Made by a program: the position numbers and the translations under genes. A stretch of DNA of 64,000 bases from Spinacia oleracea (lineage: Eukaryota; Streptophyta; Magnoliopsida; Caryophyllales; Amaranthaceae): positions 12,881,501-12,945,500 of the forward strand of contig NC_079487.1 of assembly GCF_020520425.1 (NCBI RefSeq). Reading direction: 5' to 3'. The notes beneath the pieces are model-generated. The model was given only the letters and a program-made list of their open reading frames with translations, was not told the DNA's origin and did no database searches. Shown piece by piece: positions 12,426 through 22,744 of this stretch (positions are counted from its first letter, which is position 1; each line of letters opens with the position of its first letter).

Positions 12426-15400
12426 TAAATCACGCGCCAAATTAATAATTCTTATATGCTACACATATTTTTCGCCCATGCGTATTATAAGCTACATACT
12501 CCGTATATGATTTCTTCTCTGTTCATATATGTGCTAAACGATTAATGAAAAAAAGTTGGACATAAAAAACAATTTTGAATAACAAGTACATATTTATCCA
12601 AATACAATAAAATAAAATAAATGTAAATTCATACATGTCACTCTAACATCGTATGCAAAAAGTTTAGAATTAAACTAAAATTTTGGATATAAATCTAAAC
12701 TAAAAGTTTGGATATATATCTAAACTAAAAGTTCGGAATAAACTAAATACTTAACACTAGTTGTAGTCTAAGGAGTTCATATACGGAAAACTCGAATGCT
12801 CGGTCATACTTCAAAGAGCTCTCCTCGACCCAAATTAGGATGATGTTCTTGACTCATTGTTCCTGATAAGATAAAACGCCAGATTAGGTACTTGTGTGAT
12901 TAAAAAATAATAACCAATCTAATCTTTAGCATATAATTCAAATTAACGATTCAAGTATATCTAGATGGTATGAGCACAAATTTCTGTTTATTTCTCAAAT
13001 ACTACACACAAATTTCTGAGATCTTTACCCAAAGTCAACCCTTTCCTCATAAGAAAATGTTTTCATTGGTAAGTTCTCTTTACTTTTCTGCTCCTCTCTA
13101 CTTCTTGCCTAAAAAACGAGGTCAGAATTGATAATTGTCCACAATTTAAAGTCTACAGAAGTGTTGGTGACGATTTTCGCTGCTACCACCACATTATCTC
13201 TTATTCATAACATGTCTATTCCTAAAAGATCATCTTGAGCCTCCACCTTCTACTAAAGACTGATTTGTTTATTTTGTAAGGTTACCATTTTTATTTTTAC
13301 TGTGAAAATGATAAGACTCCTTTTATAAGCTGATTCTGAGTTTCTGAATTTCTTGAAATCCATACTTGAATTTTCTTCACTATTTGTTTCCTTGCATATT
13401 AAACGTTCGTGCTTTCGCCAATCAGTAAATTATCCGGTTTTATATGAAGACCAAAATACTGCACAATTTTCGAATCAATCATACATTACAGTTTTATACA
13501 TTTATATAATTATAATCATGGATCACTCCAAACTAATTATGGAATCTTTATATTATCAAAAAAAAACCATGTAATCTTTATCTAATACAATCTTAGTATT
13601 TACCAAAAACCTTGCTCATAGAACTAAAGAAAACCATTATGAATCACTCCAAACTAATTATTGAATCTTTATCTAGCTAATTACTCCAAACTAACTAATA
13701 TGACACACCGAAAAATTGTTCTTAGAACTAAAAAGAAAACCATCAAGAATCAAACCAAAATACCGTACTCGTTATCATTAGAGTGCTTCGTTGCAGGTTG
13801 GGCCACCGGATTATCAGCAGGGGAAACAGACTGCACTGCCGAGTACTCTTTTTTTAAAGTTGGTATCGATCTTACAGATGCGCGGCGTGGTAAGTGCTAA
13901 ATCAGTTTCGATTCGTGATGTTCCCTCCCCACAAATAAAAACACACACTTTCACTTCATTCAAAAGCCTAAATAGATATGTAATATGGTGATTTCCATTA
14001 CATTTTGTCCCAATTAAAGACTTGTGTGACTTCCAAGCATTGTTGAAAGAATCAAAATGATAGCTGATCCAACTGATTGATTCAGGAAGCAAAATAGTCT
14101 GGAATGGTCTGTTCTTCCTATCAAACTAGCCTGTTTGACCTGTAAGGATCTTGGCAAAATAACTCAAACAGAACCAAAGCACCTGAAGCTTTAAAGAACT
14201 GGTTTCGACAGACCATATTCCATTTTGTGTGTTTGGATTAGACACTATGCAAATATTCAAGTTTCAAGCAAATAATGTGCCTATGTACTAGAAAAGGGAT
14301 TTTGTACCACTTCAACGGCCTTTTCTTAATTTAAAAAACTGAAATTAAAAAAGAACCAGGGATGCCACTTTTTTACAAGTGTTTTAGATGCCTTTATAAT
14401 TTAAGTGTTCAAAATTCTTAACCAACCATCCCATCCCTCCTTCGTGGTCATCATAACCTACTTTTTTTTACTATATACTGACCTATCTACCTAAGAAACT
14501 TGTATAATTCATGATGACAAACAAATAGCGCTTTTAATCATAATTCCCTTCCGTATGTAGGATTAATAAATCAGTAGTACCCCTAAATTCAACAACACAC
14601 AATGAGGCCATATCCCTCAGTTACTATAACAGTGGTTTCGCAGATTGCATTTTTCTGTCTCCAAAAGACTGATTGAAAGCTTGTCGATTTCAAGAGTCAA
14701 AGATTCACTACTGTTTGACTAATTGTTTATAGTGTACGGAATAATAAATAACAGGCTTGTTAAGTGCCTATGCATCTTACATAATTTGAACAGTAGATAA
14801 CATATCATAACATCTCTATTATTCCAGATTAGGGTTATATGAAAACATCTCTATTATTCCATTGATAATGCTGCATACATCCAATCCCTTACCTTGCGTT
14901 ACAAGAAGCCTTTTTTCAGCTAGCTCGGGGTCATGATGAGAAGGAGGTCAATGTCAATTTTTATATGCATGCCTCCAAGTTGTAATCATAATATATCTCC
15001 TGATTTCCCCCTCCTTCAATTCTTAAAGAGTTAAAAATTTCTATATGGCTGGCAGTGTCATCTGACTCATGTCTTCTAAGTTCTAACATGAAAATTGACC
15101 GCACAAACATCAAAAACAAACAAACATTTCATTTACTATGACACTTGTCTAAGAAGACCTTGTCAACAAGAGAGCTTGCATTCGGGAGAAGCTCTAGTTG
15201 TGACCATTAGAGCAGAATTTGCTACAAGAACACACAAGAAATTACATGTAGATGGTAATTGCACACAAATTTCCGTTTATTTCTCAAATACAATACACAA
15301 CAGAGATATAATCATTGAAGGCTAAAAAATCAATATGCAATCTGTTTAATATTCAATATTCAATATGCTTTTCTTCTGAAGACTTTACCCAAAGTATACC

Positions 15401-15820
15401 CTCCTCAGAAGAAAATATCATCCCCCCGCACAAGTGAGTGAGGCGCAGCAGCAGATGCAGCAGAAAACACCACAGAGCAGACCACATACGAAGCGTTATA
15501 TATATAATAACTTATTCATAAATCCAACATTGTGATTCACTAGCAAAAGAGGTCGATTTTGATTGAACTAATCAAATTGTTTTTTTCTTTACCCTCTCCT
15601 CCAACCCAAAGTAAATGAACCAACTGTACATGCTTATATCAAGTTTGGTTCTAACATAATACAGTACAAGATCAAAGATATCCGTTGTATAATCTAAATT
15701 TTTCATCATAACAAAACATAATGTTCATAAATAATAAAAATAAGACAACAAACATTTGGCAAAAAAAAAAAATAACAATTCAAGAGTCAAATTTACAAAA
15801 TTTAAGAATTTCATATTTAC
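12426..15820. other. interior of CACTA element G, mostly unexplained
   Basis: This 3.4-kb AT-rich interior has no long frame. It includes an exon-like 93-bp segment at 13797-13889. It also includes two related segments, about 12965-13050 and 15240-15400, that share phrases such as TTTATTTCTCAAATAC and TTTACCCAAAGT, and so look like an internal duplication. No transposase was recognised. Confidence 0.6.
13797..13889 (+). other. exon-like segment of unknown origin in element G
   Basis: A TTGCAG acceptor-like site directly precedes, and GGTAAGT directly follows, a 93-base segment that is open in frame 1 (31 codons, including QQGKQTALPSTLFLKLVSIL). The pattern fits a captured symmetrical exon, like the proteolipid exons nearby. 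No protein family was recognised, and a chance arrangement is possible. Confidence 0.3.
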
Positions 15821-16090
15821 CTGATGAGATTTTTGGAGGTGATTCTAGGAGCTTTGATTGCCGCACTAATCAAACTATTCCTAGTAATATAAATTCCCCT
15901 GCAACAACAACAAAAATAAAATAAAAATATCAGATTTAATTAATTTTTAAAATCACAAAAGGGCCTGCAATATGGGGAAATACCAGGCGACGTTGAGGAC
16001 GGAGATGACAATGGAAAGGGCGATGCCGAGGGCCTAGAAGGTGTAAGGAGAGATCTAAACCAGAGCTCTCGCCTAGAGAAGCACCGGAGA
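15821..16090 (-). pseudogene. captured exons 1-2 of a V-type H+-ATPase c'' proteolipid gene
   Basis: On the minus strand, about 16090-15984 encodes ARALV-x-ISPYTF-x-ALGIALSIVISVLNVAW. It lines up with the first transmembrane region of plant V-ATPase subunit c'' (21-kDa proteolipid), where x marks TAG codons at 16055-16057 and 16034-16036; another TAG is at 16073-16075. The segment ends CCTG|GTAT. After a 85-base intron ending TTGTTGTTGCAG, exon 2 (15898-15821) completes the Trp codon and reads GIYIT..SLI.AAIKAPRITSKNLI, the next part of the same protein, then ends AG|GTAAAT. Later exons (the FCEAVAIYG region onward) were not found. In the cell the intact subunit belongs to the proton-translocating membrane ring of the vacuolar ATPase. 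Here it is a dead genomic copy, introns included, carried by CACTA element G. Confidence 0.82.
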
Positions 16091-16264
16091 CGACCTCGCC
16101 GCCGATCCACCAACCTCCCAGACGGCAATTTTTAGAAAAATAATAAATTGAATTAATTTAGGGCTTTAGTGCTTAATTTATCTTTAAATTCACAGAAAAA
16201 TATGAATTTAAATTCTCAATAATTTACCTGGTGATTTCCGTTAAGAAACGTCGGAGAACGTTGT

Positions 16265-16375
16265 AACACTCGGATTCGCCTCAAGAAGAGAAATAGGGGA
16301 AGGAAATGGAGGAGTTACACACGGATTCACCTCAGGAAGAGAAAGAGGGGAAGAAAATGGAGGAGTTACACAGTT
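16265..16375. repeat. two-copy 51-bp tandem duplication in element G
   Basis: Two adjacent copies of a segment with CGGATTC(G/A)CCTCA and GAAATGGAGGAGTTACAC are offset by 51 bp, with a few substitutions. It lies just inside the right subterminal block of G. Confidence 0.7.
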
Positions 16376-16464
16376 CTGTAATTTCTTTTTGTGCCTTAGG
16401 AAGCTTGGGAGTAAGGTCGTGGAGTAGTGGCAAATAAGAAGCGGGATTATTTTCCGCTAATTTT

Positions 16465-16786
16465 TTGGGTATGGGCAACGACGGCTAAATTGTTGGTTGG
16501 GCCAATAATTTACAATTGACAATGATATGAAGGCAAGTTGTTGCACAAACGTGGTCAAGGACAACAAAACCAAATTTAGTGGCCCAAAATAAAATTTTGG
16601 GCAACAAATTTCTACATTGTCGCCCATAAAATGTTTTGGGCTACAGAAAATATTTTTGTCGCACAAAATCAGAATTTTGGGTAACGAAACTATACGTTGT
16701 CGCCTTTGTTCTATTTTGGGCTACAAACATAATTTCCTTCGCCCAAACATTACTAAACTCGTCGCCCAAGCCTGCTTTTCTTGTAG
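16465..16786. repeat. right subterminal repeats of CACTA element G
   Basis: Copies of TTGGGCAACGA/TCGCCCA-type motifs recur every 20-30 bp up to the terminal CACTA repeat, mirroring the left block. Confidence 0.88.
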
Positions 16787-17066
16787 TGTACCCAGTATGT
16801 ACTAAGTTTCGCCTTGGTCCATCATTGATAAATAATTTCAAATCTAAGTCATTAGCATTTGAATGTTATTTCACAATAGAGAGATATGTGTGTGATACAC
16901 ATAGGACCAATTAAGTTTTACGTACTCCCACTAAACTTCTTATATATCTATAAGAATCATGTACATTTTATGAAACTATAATACTTATTAGCTTCAATAA
17001 AATACAGTTCTAATTCCCAATTGCTTGCTTAAATCTGTACTTAAATTTCATAAGCTAGCATTCATT

Positions 17067-17363
17067 TCAAGCATTATTTGGATCCACAAATCCTATGACA
17101 TGCCATGTACATAGTTTCTTCCAACATTTGATTGAGGAATACGTTTTGTCATCCAATTGCCATATGTACCAATATGCAATCATTGCTTGAATTATAGACT
17201 TGAGCATTACGATTATGCATGAGGTTTCAACACAATCCACGCCGTGAATTTGCTTGTAACCTCTAGCAACCAATCTAGCTTTGTGTGTGAACACAATTCC
17301 ATGTTTGATGGTTTTCATCCTTAAAACCAATTTGCAATCAATTGGTGTAAACCATTCTTGCAA
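17067..17363 (-). pseudogene. decayed copia reverse-transcriptase fragment of element D
   Basis: The minus-strand frame contains HKARLVARGYKQIHGVD, then MLKSI and IWQLDDKT, matching in order the segment FKARLVAKGYRQVHGVD ... MLKSIRIM ... IWQMDVKTAFLNG of element E. Catalytic parts further on are unrecognisable. The flanking D sequence at 16792-17066 and 17364-18450 has no other domain that could be identified. This fragment is the main proof that D once carried copia pol on the minus strand. Confidence 0.8.
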
Positions 17364-18450
17364 ATCAACAAAATTTCAATTTTGTCATCAAAACATTGGT
17401 CATGTTTTATGGCCTTTAACCATCTTAAAACATTTGAGTCTATATATGGCCTCTAACCATTTTAGGGAATCTAGGTTTCGTCATATCTTTCTTACAAGTC
17501 AAAAACTCATTAATCTACATGATAATAGTTTGACTGCAAGTTGTAGGTTTCTTCAATATCTAATAGAAGAATCTCATAGATTCAGTGACCTGAATTCCAT
17601 GTTTCTTCGCTATCTAATAGAAGAATCTCATAGTTTCAGTGACTTGAACTCTATGCCTACTTGGGTATAGAACATCAAACAATAGAATATCAACAGACAC
17701 TTTGAGAGTCATTTGAATATTCTGTTTTCCTTGAAGCATTTGTAAAGTCTTCTAAGAGATGTCTATTCTTTAAAGCCACTTCTAAAATCCTTAAAGAATA
17801 AGTGTTCGGATTTTCTGAAGAACTTCTAAAAGCCTCCGGAACGTCCGTTTATGTTTGTTGTTCGCCTCGAAGACTTTCGAGGTCTATTTTCTCCCACTTG
17901 TCATTTTGGAAACGAATCTCCAAAAGGACATTTTCGAGCAAACAAACATTATGTTCTCAAACATTCATGGTAGAAACAATACCCTTATGTCTCATTTGAA
18001 TAAATCACAATGAAACATATATCTACACTTGGGCCTTAGTTTGTTGAATAACAAACACTAAGCTCCCACTGAGTTTAGAAACTCTTTAGGTATATATATT
18101 ATTGAAAAGATATTCTGAAATTACTTTTCAATAGCTTTGACGAATTTGGTTTAGTTTGGTGGTAGTTGAGCATTTTGTTTTAGAAATTATAGGAAAAGTC
18201 TTTATGATTCATCATTGATCGAATAAAGCACTAATTGACTTCGATCATTCAAACTTAGATATGCCATATATTATGGAGCTAGAACGTGAAATTACAACAC
18301 ACAATCATTGATGATCATTCTTGACTTAAGTAGTCATCAACATGATCTAACCTAGATCTTTATGATTTCTTGCCAAGTGGGTTTTATACTTCTGAATCTT
18401 TGAACTAGCCAAACAGATTCAAACTTATATCAAATTTGAGTAAATAAACC

Positions 18451-19848
18451 TGAAGGAAATAGTGCCCTTGGTCCAAGTATGCATTCTATGTTAAGTCTAA
18501 TAAATGCGGTTCAGTATTAATTAACAAGTTAATAATTCAGTGAGATCAAGTGAGCTGAATGCCTAGCTAGAGGCCGCTTCAGTTCAAGTGGAATTAATGA
18601 TATTAATCCACAGTTTACTCTTGACTGAACCCGTAGGGTCACACAAATAGTACGTAAACGGATCAAGTATTTAATGGCATTAAATACTCCATCTATGGAT
18701 ATTCGGAATCGACGGATCTTGGTTTCAGTGGGAGCTGAGATCGTCACAGGCAAGAAATGAATGCTCCGGAAACGATGATATTGCCGGAAACGGAAATATG
18801 GATCGTATCGGAAATATAAATATTATCCAAGTCGTAGATGTTGCCGGAAACGGAAACATGGTACGTATCGGAAAATATTATCGGAAATGGAAATATTGCC
18901 GGAATCGGAAATATTGCCGGAAACGGAAATATTGTCAGAATCGGAAATATTATCGGAATCGGAAAATAATTCCGGAAACGGAAATATTAAATATTTGTTC
19001 GAAACGGAAATTAATTCCGGAATCGGAAATATTGAATATTGTTCATATCGGAAATGAATTCCGGAATCGGGAAAATTAATTGGAAGCGTATCGTACGAAT
19101 TAGCATCGGACGAGGCCTGCCAGACGAAGGCCCAGCACGAAGCCGGGCCATCGCCCAGCAAGCCAGCGCGCCACAAACGCACCAGCCAAGGCTGCGCCAG
19201 GCCCACCGCAAGGCAGGCCCAGCGCGCGCCAAGGCTGCGGCAGCGTGTGGGCTTGTGGCAGTGGGCTGCGAGCTTGCGGGCTGCGCGCGCGCGCATGGCG
19301 CCCCTCGTGGGCTGCTGTGCGTGCGTGTGTGTTTGTGTGCTATACGAATCCTAAAGAAATCAGGTTTCGACATATGATTAAGTTCCTAAACCTAAAAGGA
19401 TGAATTAATTAAATAAGAATTCTATTAGGATTCTAGTTTAATTAATTCGTATCCTAATAGGATTAAAATTCCCTTTCCATACCTCTATAAATAAAGGCCT
19501 AGGGTCATTATTTTGGAAAGAGTATTCAAGTATTCAAAGTGATTTTTGAGAGCAAAAATTCAGTCATACAATTGCCTATACTAGCCGAAATTTCTAAGTA
19601 CCTTAAGGGCGATCCTAGTTGGTCAAGCTTAAGGCGGATCCGGACGTGCTGTGGACTATCTACGGAGGGACGACACTTGGAGTCCTAAAGACTTGTTCTT
19701 GTTCGGTTCGGGCGCAGCTAGGGAAGGCAAGCAACAAAGTGTATGCATCTAAACTATGCTAAATGATTATGTGTAAATAATATGTTTTCCTGGCTTTATG
19801 GTTTTTTCCGCATGATTTATGTATTGTCATATGTATCATAATCTAACA
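18451..19848 (+). repeat. 5' LTR of copia element E
   Basis: It begins TGAAGGAAAT and ends ATCTAACA. Order: U3 with an array of CGGAAATATT/CCGGAA motifs (about 18770-19085), a GC-rich block (about 19085-19320), TATAAATA at 19486-19493, then R/U5. The plus-strand frames through the GC block are composition artefacts. Confidence 0.95.
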
Positions 19849-19849
19849 G

Positions 19850-19863
19850 TGGTATCACGAGCC
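19850..19863 (+). promoter_or_regulatory. primer-binding site of element E
   Basis: TGGTATCACGAGCC starts two bases after the 5' LTR. It resembles the complement of the initiator Met tRNA 3' end with one extra base, as in elements C and D. Confidence 0.75.
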
Positions 19864-22744
19864 TCTTATTATTTTCATAATCTAAATTGCATGAACATGG
19901 TTAAATATTACAAATTTGCAAGAATTAAAAGGGGTGATTAATTTTCGTAATTGTTAATTAATTGCTAATTGCGTTTATTTAATTATACGTACGCAGTTTT
20001 TCGGCAGTTTCTTCGTTACTCATCCAAATCGAGTGATTTTTGTGTCAATTCCACATGTAAAAGGCATTCTAAAATTTTGACAAAAGTAGTATTTTTCGGC
20101 CGAACCCAGAATTCTCAAATTCGAAGCCTAACTATGACTTTTCGGAGGTTTTAGTTTTTCGAATGCAAAATTTCGTAAATTTAAGATGTTAAATTAAATA
20201 TTTGCGATTCTTGTTGATAAATCTTGAATTTTTGATTGACCTACTGTATATGTTTAACAAGTTTGAATGCCTAGCCTTGTTAATTATGCAATCTAATTTG
20301 TAATTATGATTAATTTGTTGAAAATTGGAATAATTTAGAATTAGTTTAATTTTCATAATTAGTTATAATTTAATTAGATACCTATGATTAAAAACCACCA
20401 TAAAAATTGTGAATTTATGTTAAATTTTAAATTTTTATGACCTAGACTTGAATCCATGTTAATCGGAAACCAATTAAATAATAAATTTTTGATTTTTCGC
20501 CCTAAAATTATGAAATTAATATTATTTATTAATTTGTCATTAATTTTGAATATAAATTTTAAATTTTTATGCGATTCGCTCATATAACTTGCACGCACAA
20601 AGCAATGGACGCTACGTGTTACCCTTAAGGGGTGTTGTATAGTGCGGGCGTGTGACGACGAGCCAGGGAGCTCGTCGCCCATGCGGCACGAATGCAATGA
20701 GCAAGGCCATGGTGCACGAGCACAAGGCAGCAGCCCTGCCTTGTGTCATGGGCTATGTGCCATGGGCGAATGGGCGAGGGCGAGAGCAAGGCACGAGCAG
20801 TCGCGTGTGGGCAGCAAGCGAGCTGCGCCACAGCGCGCGCTGCCTCGCGCAAGCGTGCGAAGCCTCGCGCGCAGCGAGCGCAAGCTCGCGTGCCACGTGT
20901 GCTACGCCCAGCATCGATCGCTCGCGCACAGCGAGCGCTATTGTGCGTGCGACAAGCGCTGCGCCCAGCGATGGCGTGCAGCGTGCTTGTTGTGCGTGCG
21001 ACAAGCGCTGCGCCCAGCGATGGCGTGCAGCGTGCTTGTTGTGCGTGCGACAAGCGCTGTGCCCAGCGATGGCAAGCAGCTTGCTTGTTGCGAAGTGCGA
21101 CGAGCGCTGCGCCCAGCGATGGGCTGCGGCAGCATGCTTGTTGCGTTGAGCGCTGGCGCGCGCAGCGAGCACCAGCTCGCGTGATGCCTTGCGATGGTGA
21201 GCAGCAGCGATGCGACGCAGCGCATGGGCTGCGCGCACATGGCCAGCGATGGCTGTGTGCGTGTGGCCCATGGGCGTGCATTGCGTAGGATTGTTGCGTT
21301 GCGATTAGATCGTTTTGAAATTTTAATTTGAAATTTTCAGTTTACGTAATTTTAATTAATTTTAAAATTAATAATTTAAATTATTTTCTTGGATTTTAAT
21401 TTTGAATATTGTAATTATAATAAATTTATATTTATTCTAATTATTTTACTAAAATTAAAATCATGAATTAATTTAAATACGACTGAAATTAAATTAAACA
21501 TTTTGGATTCAATTATAAATTTATATGAGCTTTAAATTTTAATTAAATTGTATGTTTCCGGTTAGACTAGAAATACATTTTTATGTTTAAAATTAGTAAA
21601 GCATATGAATTTATTGGTTTAAGTGGGAGCCCTTTTTAGTCATAAACTCTTGATTAGGTCTACAAATCCTTAAGGTTAAAACAACTTGATTAGAATTAAT
21701 AAGGACTGAATAATTTGTAGATTATTGGTGCCCTTGATTAATTGCTGCAAATGTTTATGTGATGCATAATGTGTTTTACTAACCAGCTATGTGGGCCATT
21801 CATGATAATGAATGGGTGAATGGTATATATTGTATATGTACTGTTTTGCAGGTTATGAAGTAACTAGTATGGCCCAAATAGGATAGAAAATATGGTATGC
21901 GTACCATTAATTTGAATGTAATTGGTCTAAAGAACCAAAGTTGTTTTTCAATTCAAATATGGTCTGCGTACCATCAAATAGTTGTAATTAGTTTTAATTA
22001 TAGCTTATCCTATTTGAAGAAAATGGTGCCTCCCACGGAGATTTTCAAGAGGGACTTTGAAGTTAAAGCTTCAAGATGAAGTCGGGCCATACTAGATCAC
22101 ATTTATCTTATTCATGTTTTAAGTTATTTATTGCTTTTAAATATGTCTTAAAATGCATGAGATCAAAAGCTTGATTATGTTGCATGATTAAGGATTTTAG
22201 TTCACTTAAAATCTAACCAACATAGTAAGAGCCTTAAGTTCCAAACTTAAAAATTGAGTTAAAAGGTGCCATGCCAAAATATACACTTGCTTGGATATCC
22301 TTTACATCAATCTAGTAATAGTTTTCGCTCAGCGAGGTGTTACTTATTGGTCCTAAAGGGGCAAGGTACACAAATAATTGTGAGTACATGTTAGTTTTGG
22401 TGAAACTCAACGATATAAGTAAGGAGTCCTTTTATGTCGTGGCAAAATCGATAGGTTTACCTAATAAGTTCTTAGACGCACCTATCAACCAAGAATAGTT
22501 TCTAGACTATTAGCAAAAGACTTTTGCTTACCTAAGATGTTTAGGATTAAGTCGACAAACTGTGCTTAGTTCTTCAATGATTTTAGGATCTTGGAATCAT
22601 TTTATTCACACCTGCCGGAACACATAACTTGAATAAAATGCTTAATGAACATTGAATTATGCATGTATGCTAGAATTTAAGTTTATTAAGAGAAACTGTG
22701 AATGGTTATTTATTTGTTTATTCTTTTCAATTGTAGTTTTAAGT
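19864..22744 (+). other. long leader of copia element E
   Basis: About 2.9 kb separate the primer site from gag. It is AT-rich except for a strongly GC-rich block at about 20590-21290 that contains tandem repeats. No gene was recognised. A diverged version of this leader is present in reverse in element D (30283-32440), so it is a family feature, not debris. Confidence 0.75.
20943..21150. repeat. GC-rich 49-51-bp tandem repeat in the leader of element E
   Basis: Four units start near 20943, 20992, 21041 and 21092. Each contains CGACAAGCGCTGCGCCCAGC or a close variant. The first two are identical, the third and fourth have diverged, and a partial fifth follows. Because the units lack stop codons in several frames, they create long spurious frames on both strands. 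Confidence 0.85.

Larger units (their letters stand above)
10922..16788. mobile_element. non-autonomous CACTA (En/Spm) DNA transposon G
   Basis: The ends CACTACAAGAAAAACAG (10922-10938) and CTGCTTTTCTTGTAGTG (16772-16788) are inverted repeats of 17 bp with one mismatch. They are flanked by the 3-bp duplication TAC (10919-10921 and 16789-16791), as expected for CACTA transposons. Both ends are followed by dense subterminal repeats of the TTGGGCAACGA / TCGTCGCCC type. No TNP2 or TNPD transposase was recognised in its 5.9 kb, so it is non-autonomous. It contains a Mutator-like element (H) and two captured exons of a V-ATPase proteolipid gene. Confidence 0.95.

Noticed and set aside
18823..19377. 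Frames on both strands in the LTRs of E, D and the solo LTR
   Set aside because: They follow the CGGAAATATT repeats and the GC block, recur in every LTR copy and have no start context or domain.
20625..21288. Overlapping frames of 100-218 codons on both strands in the leader of element E
   Set aside because: They come from a GC-rich tandem repeat that lacks stop codons in several frames at once. The translations are Ala/Arg/Cys-rich with no domain.
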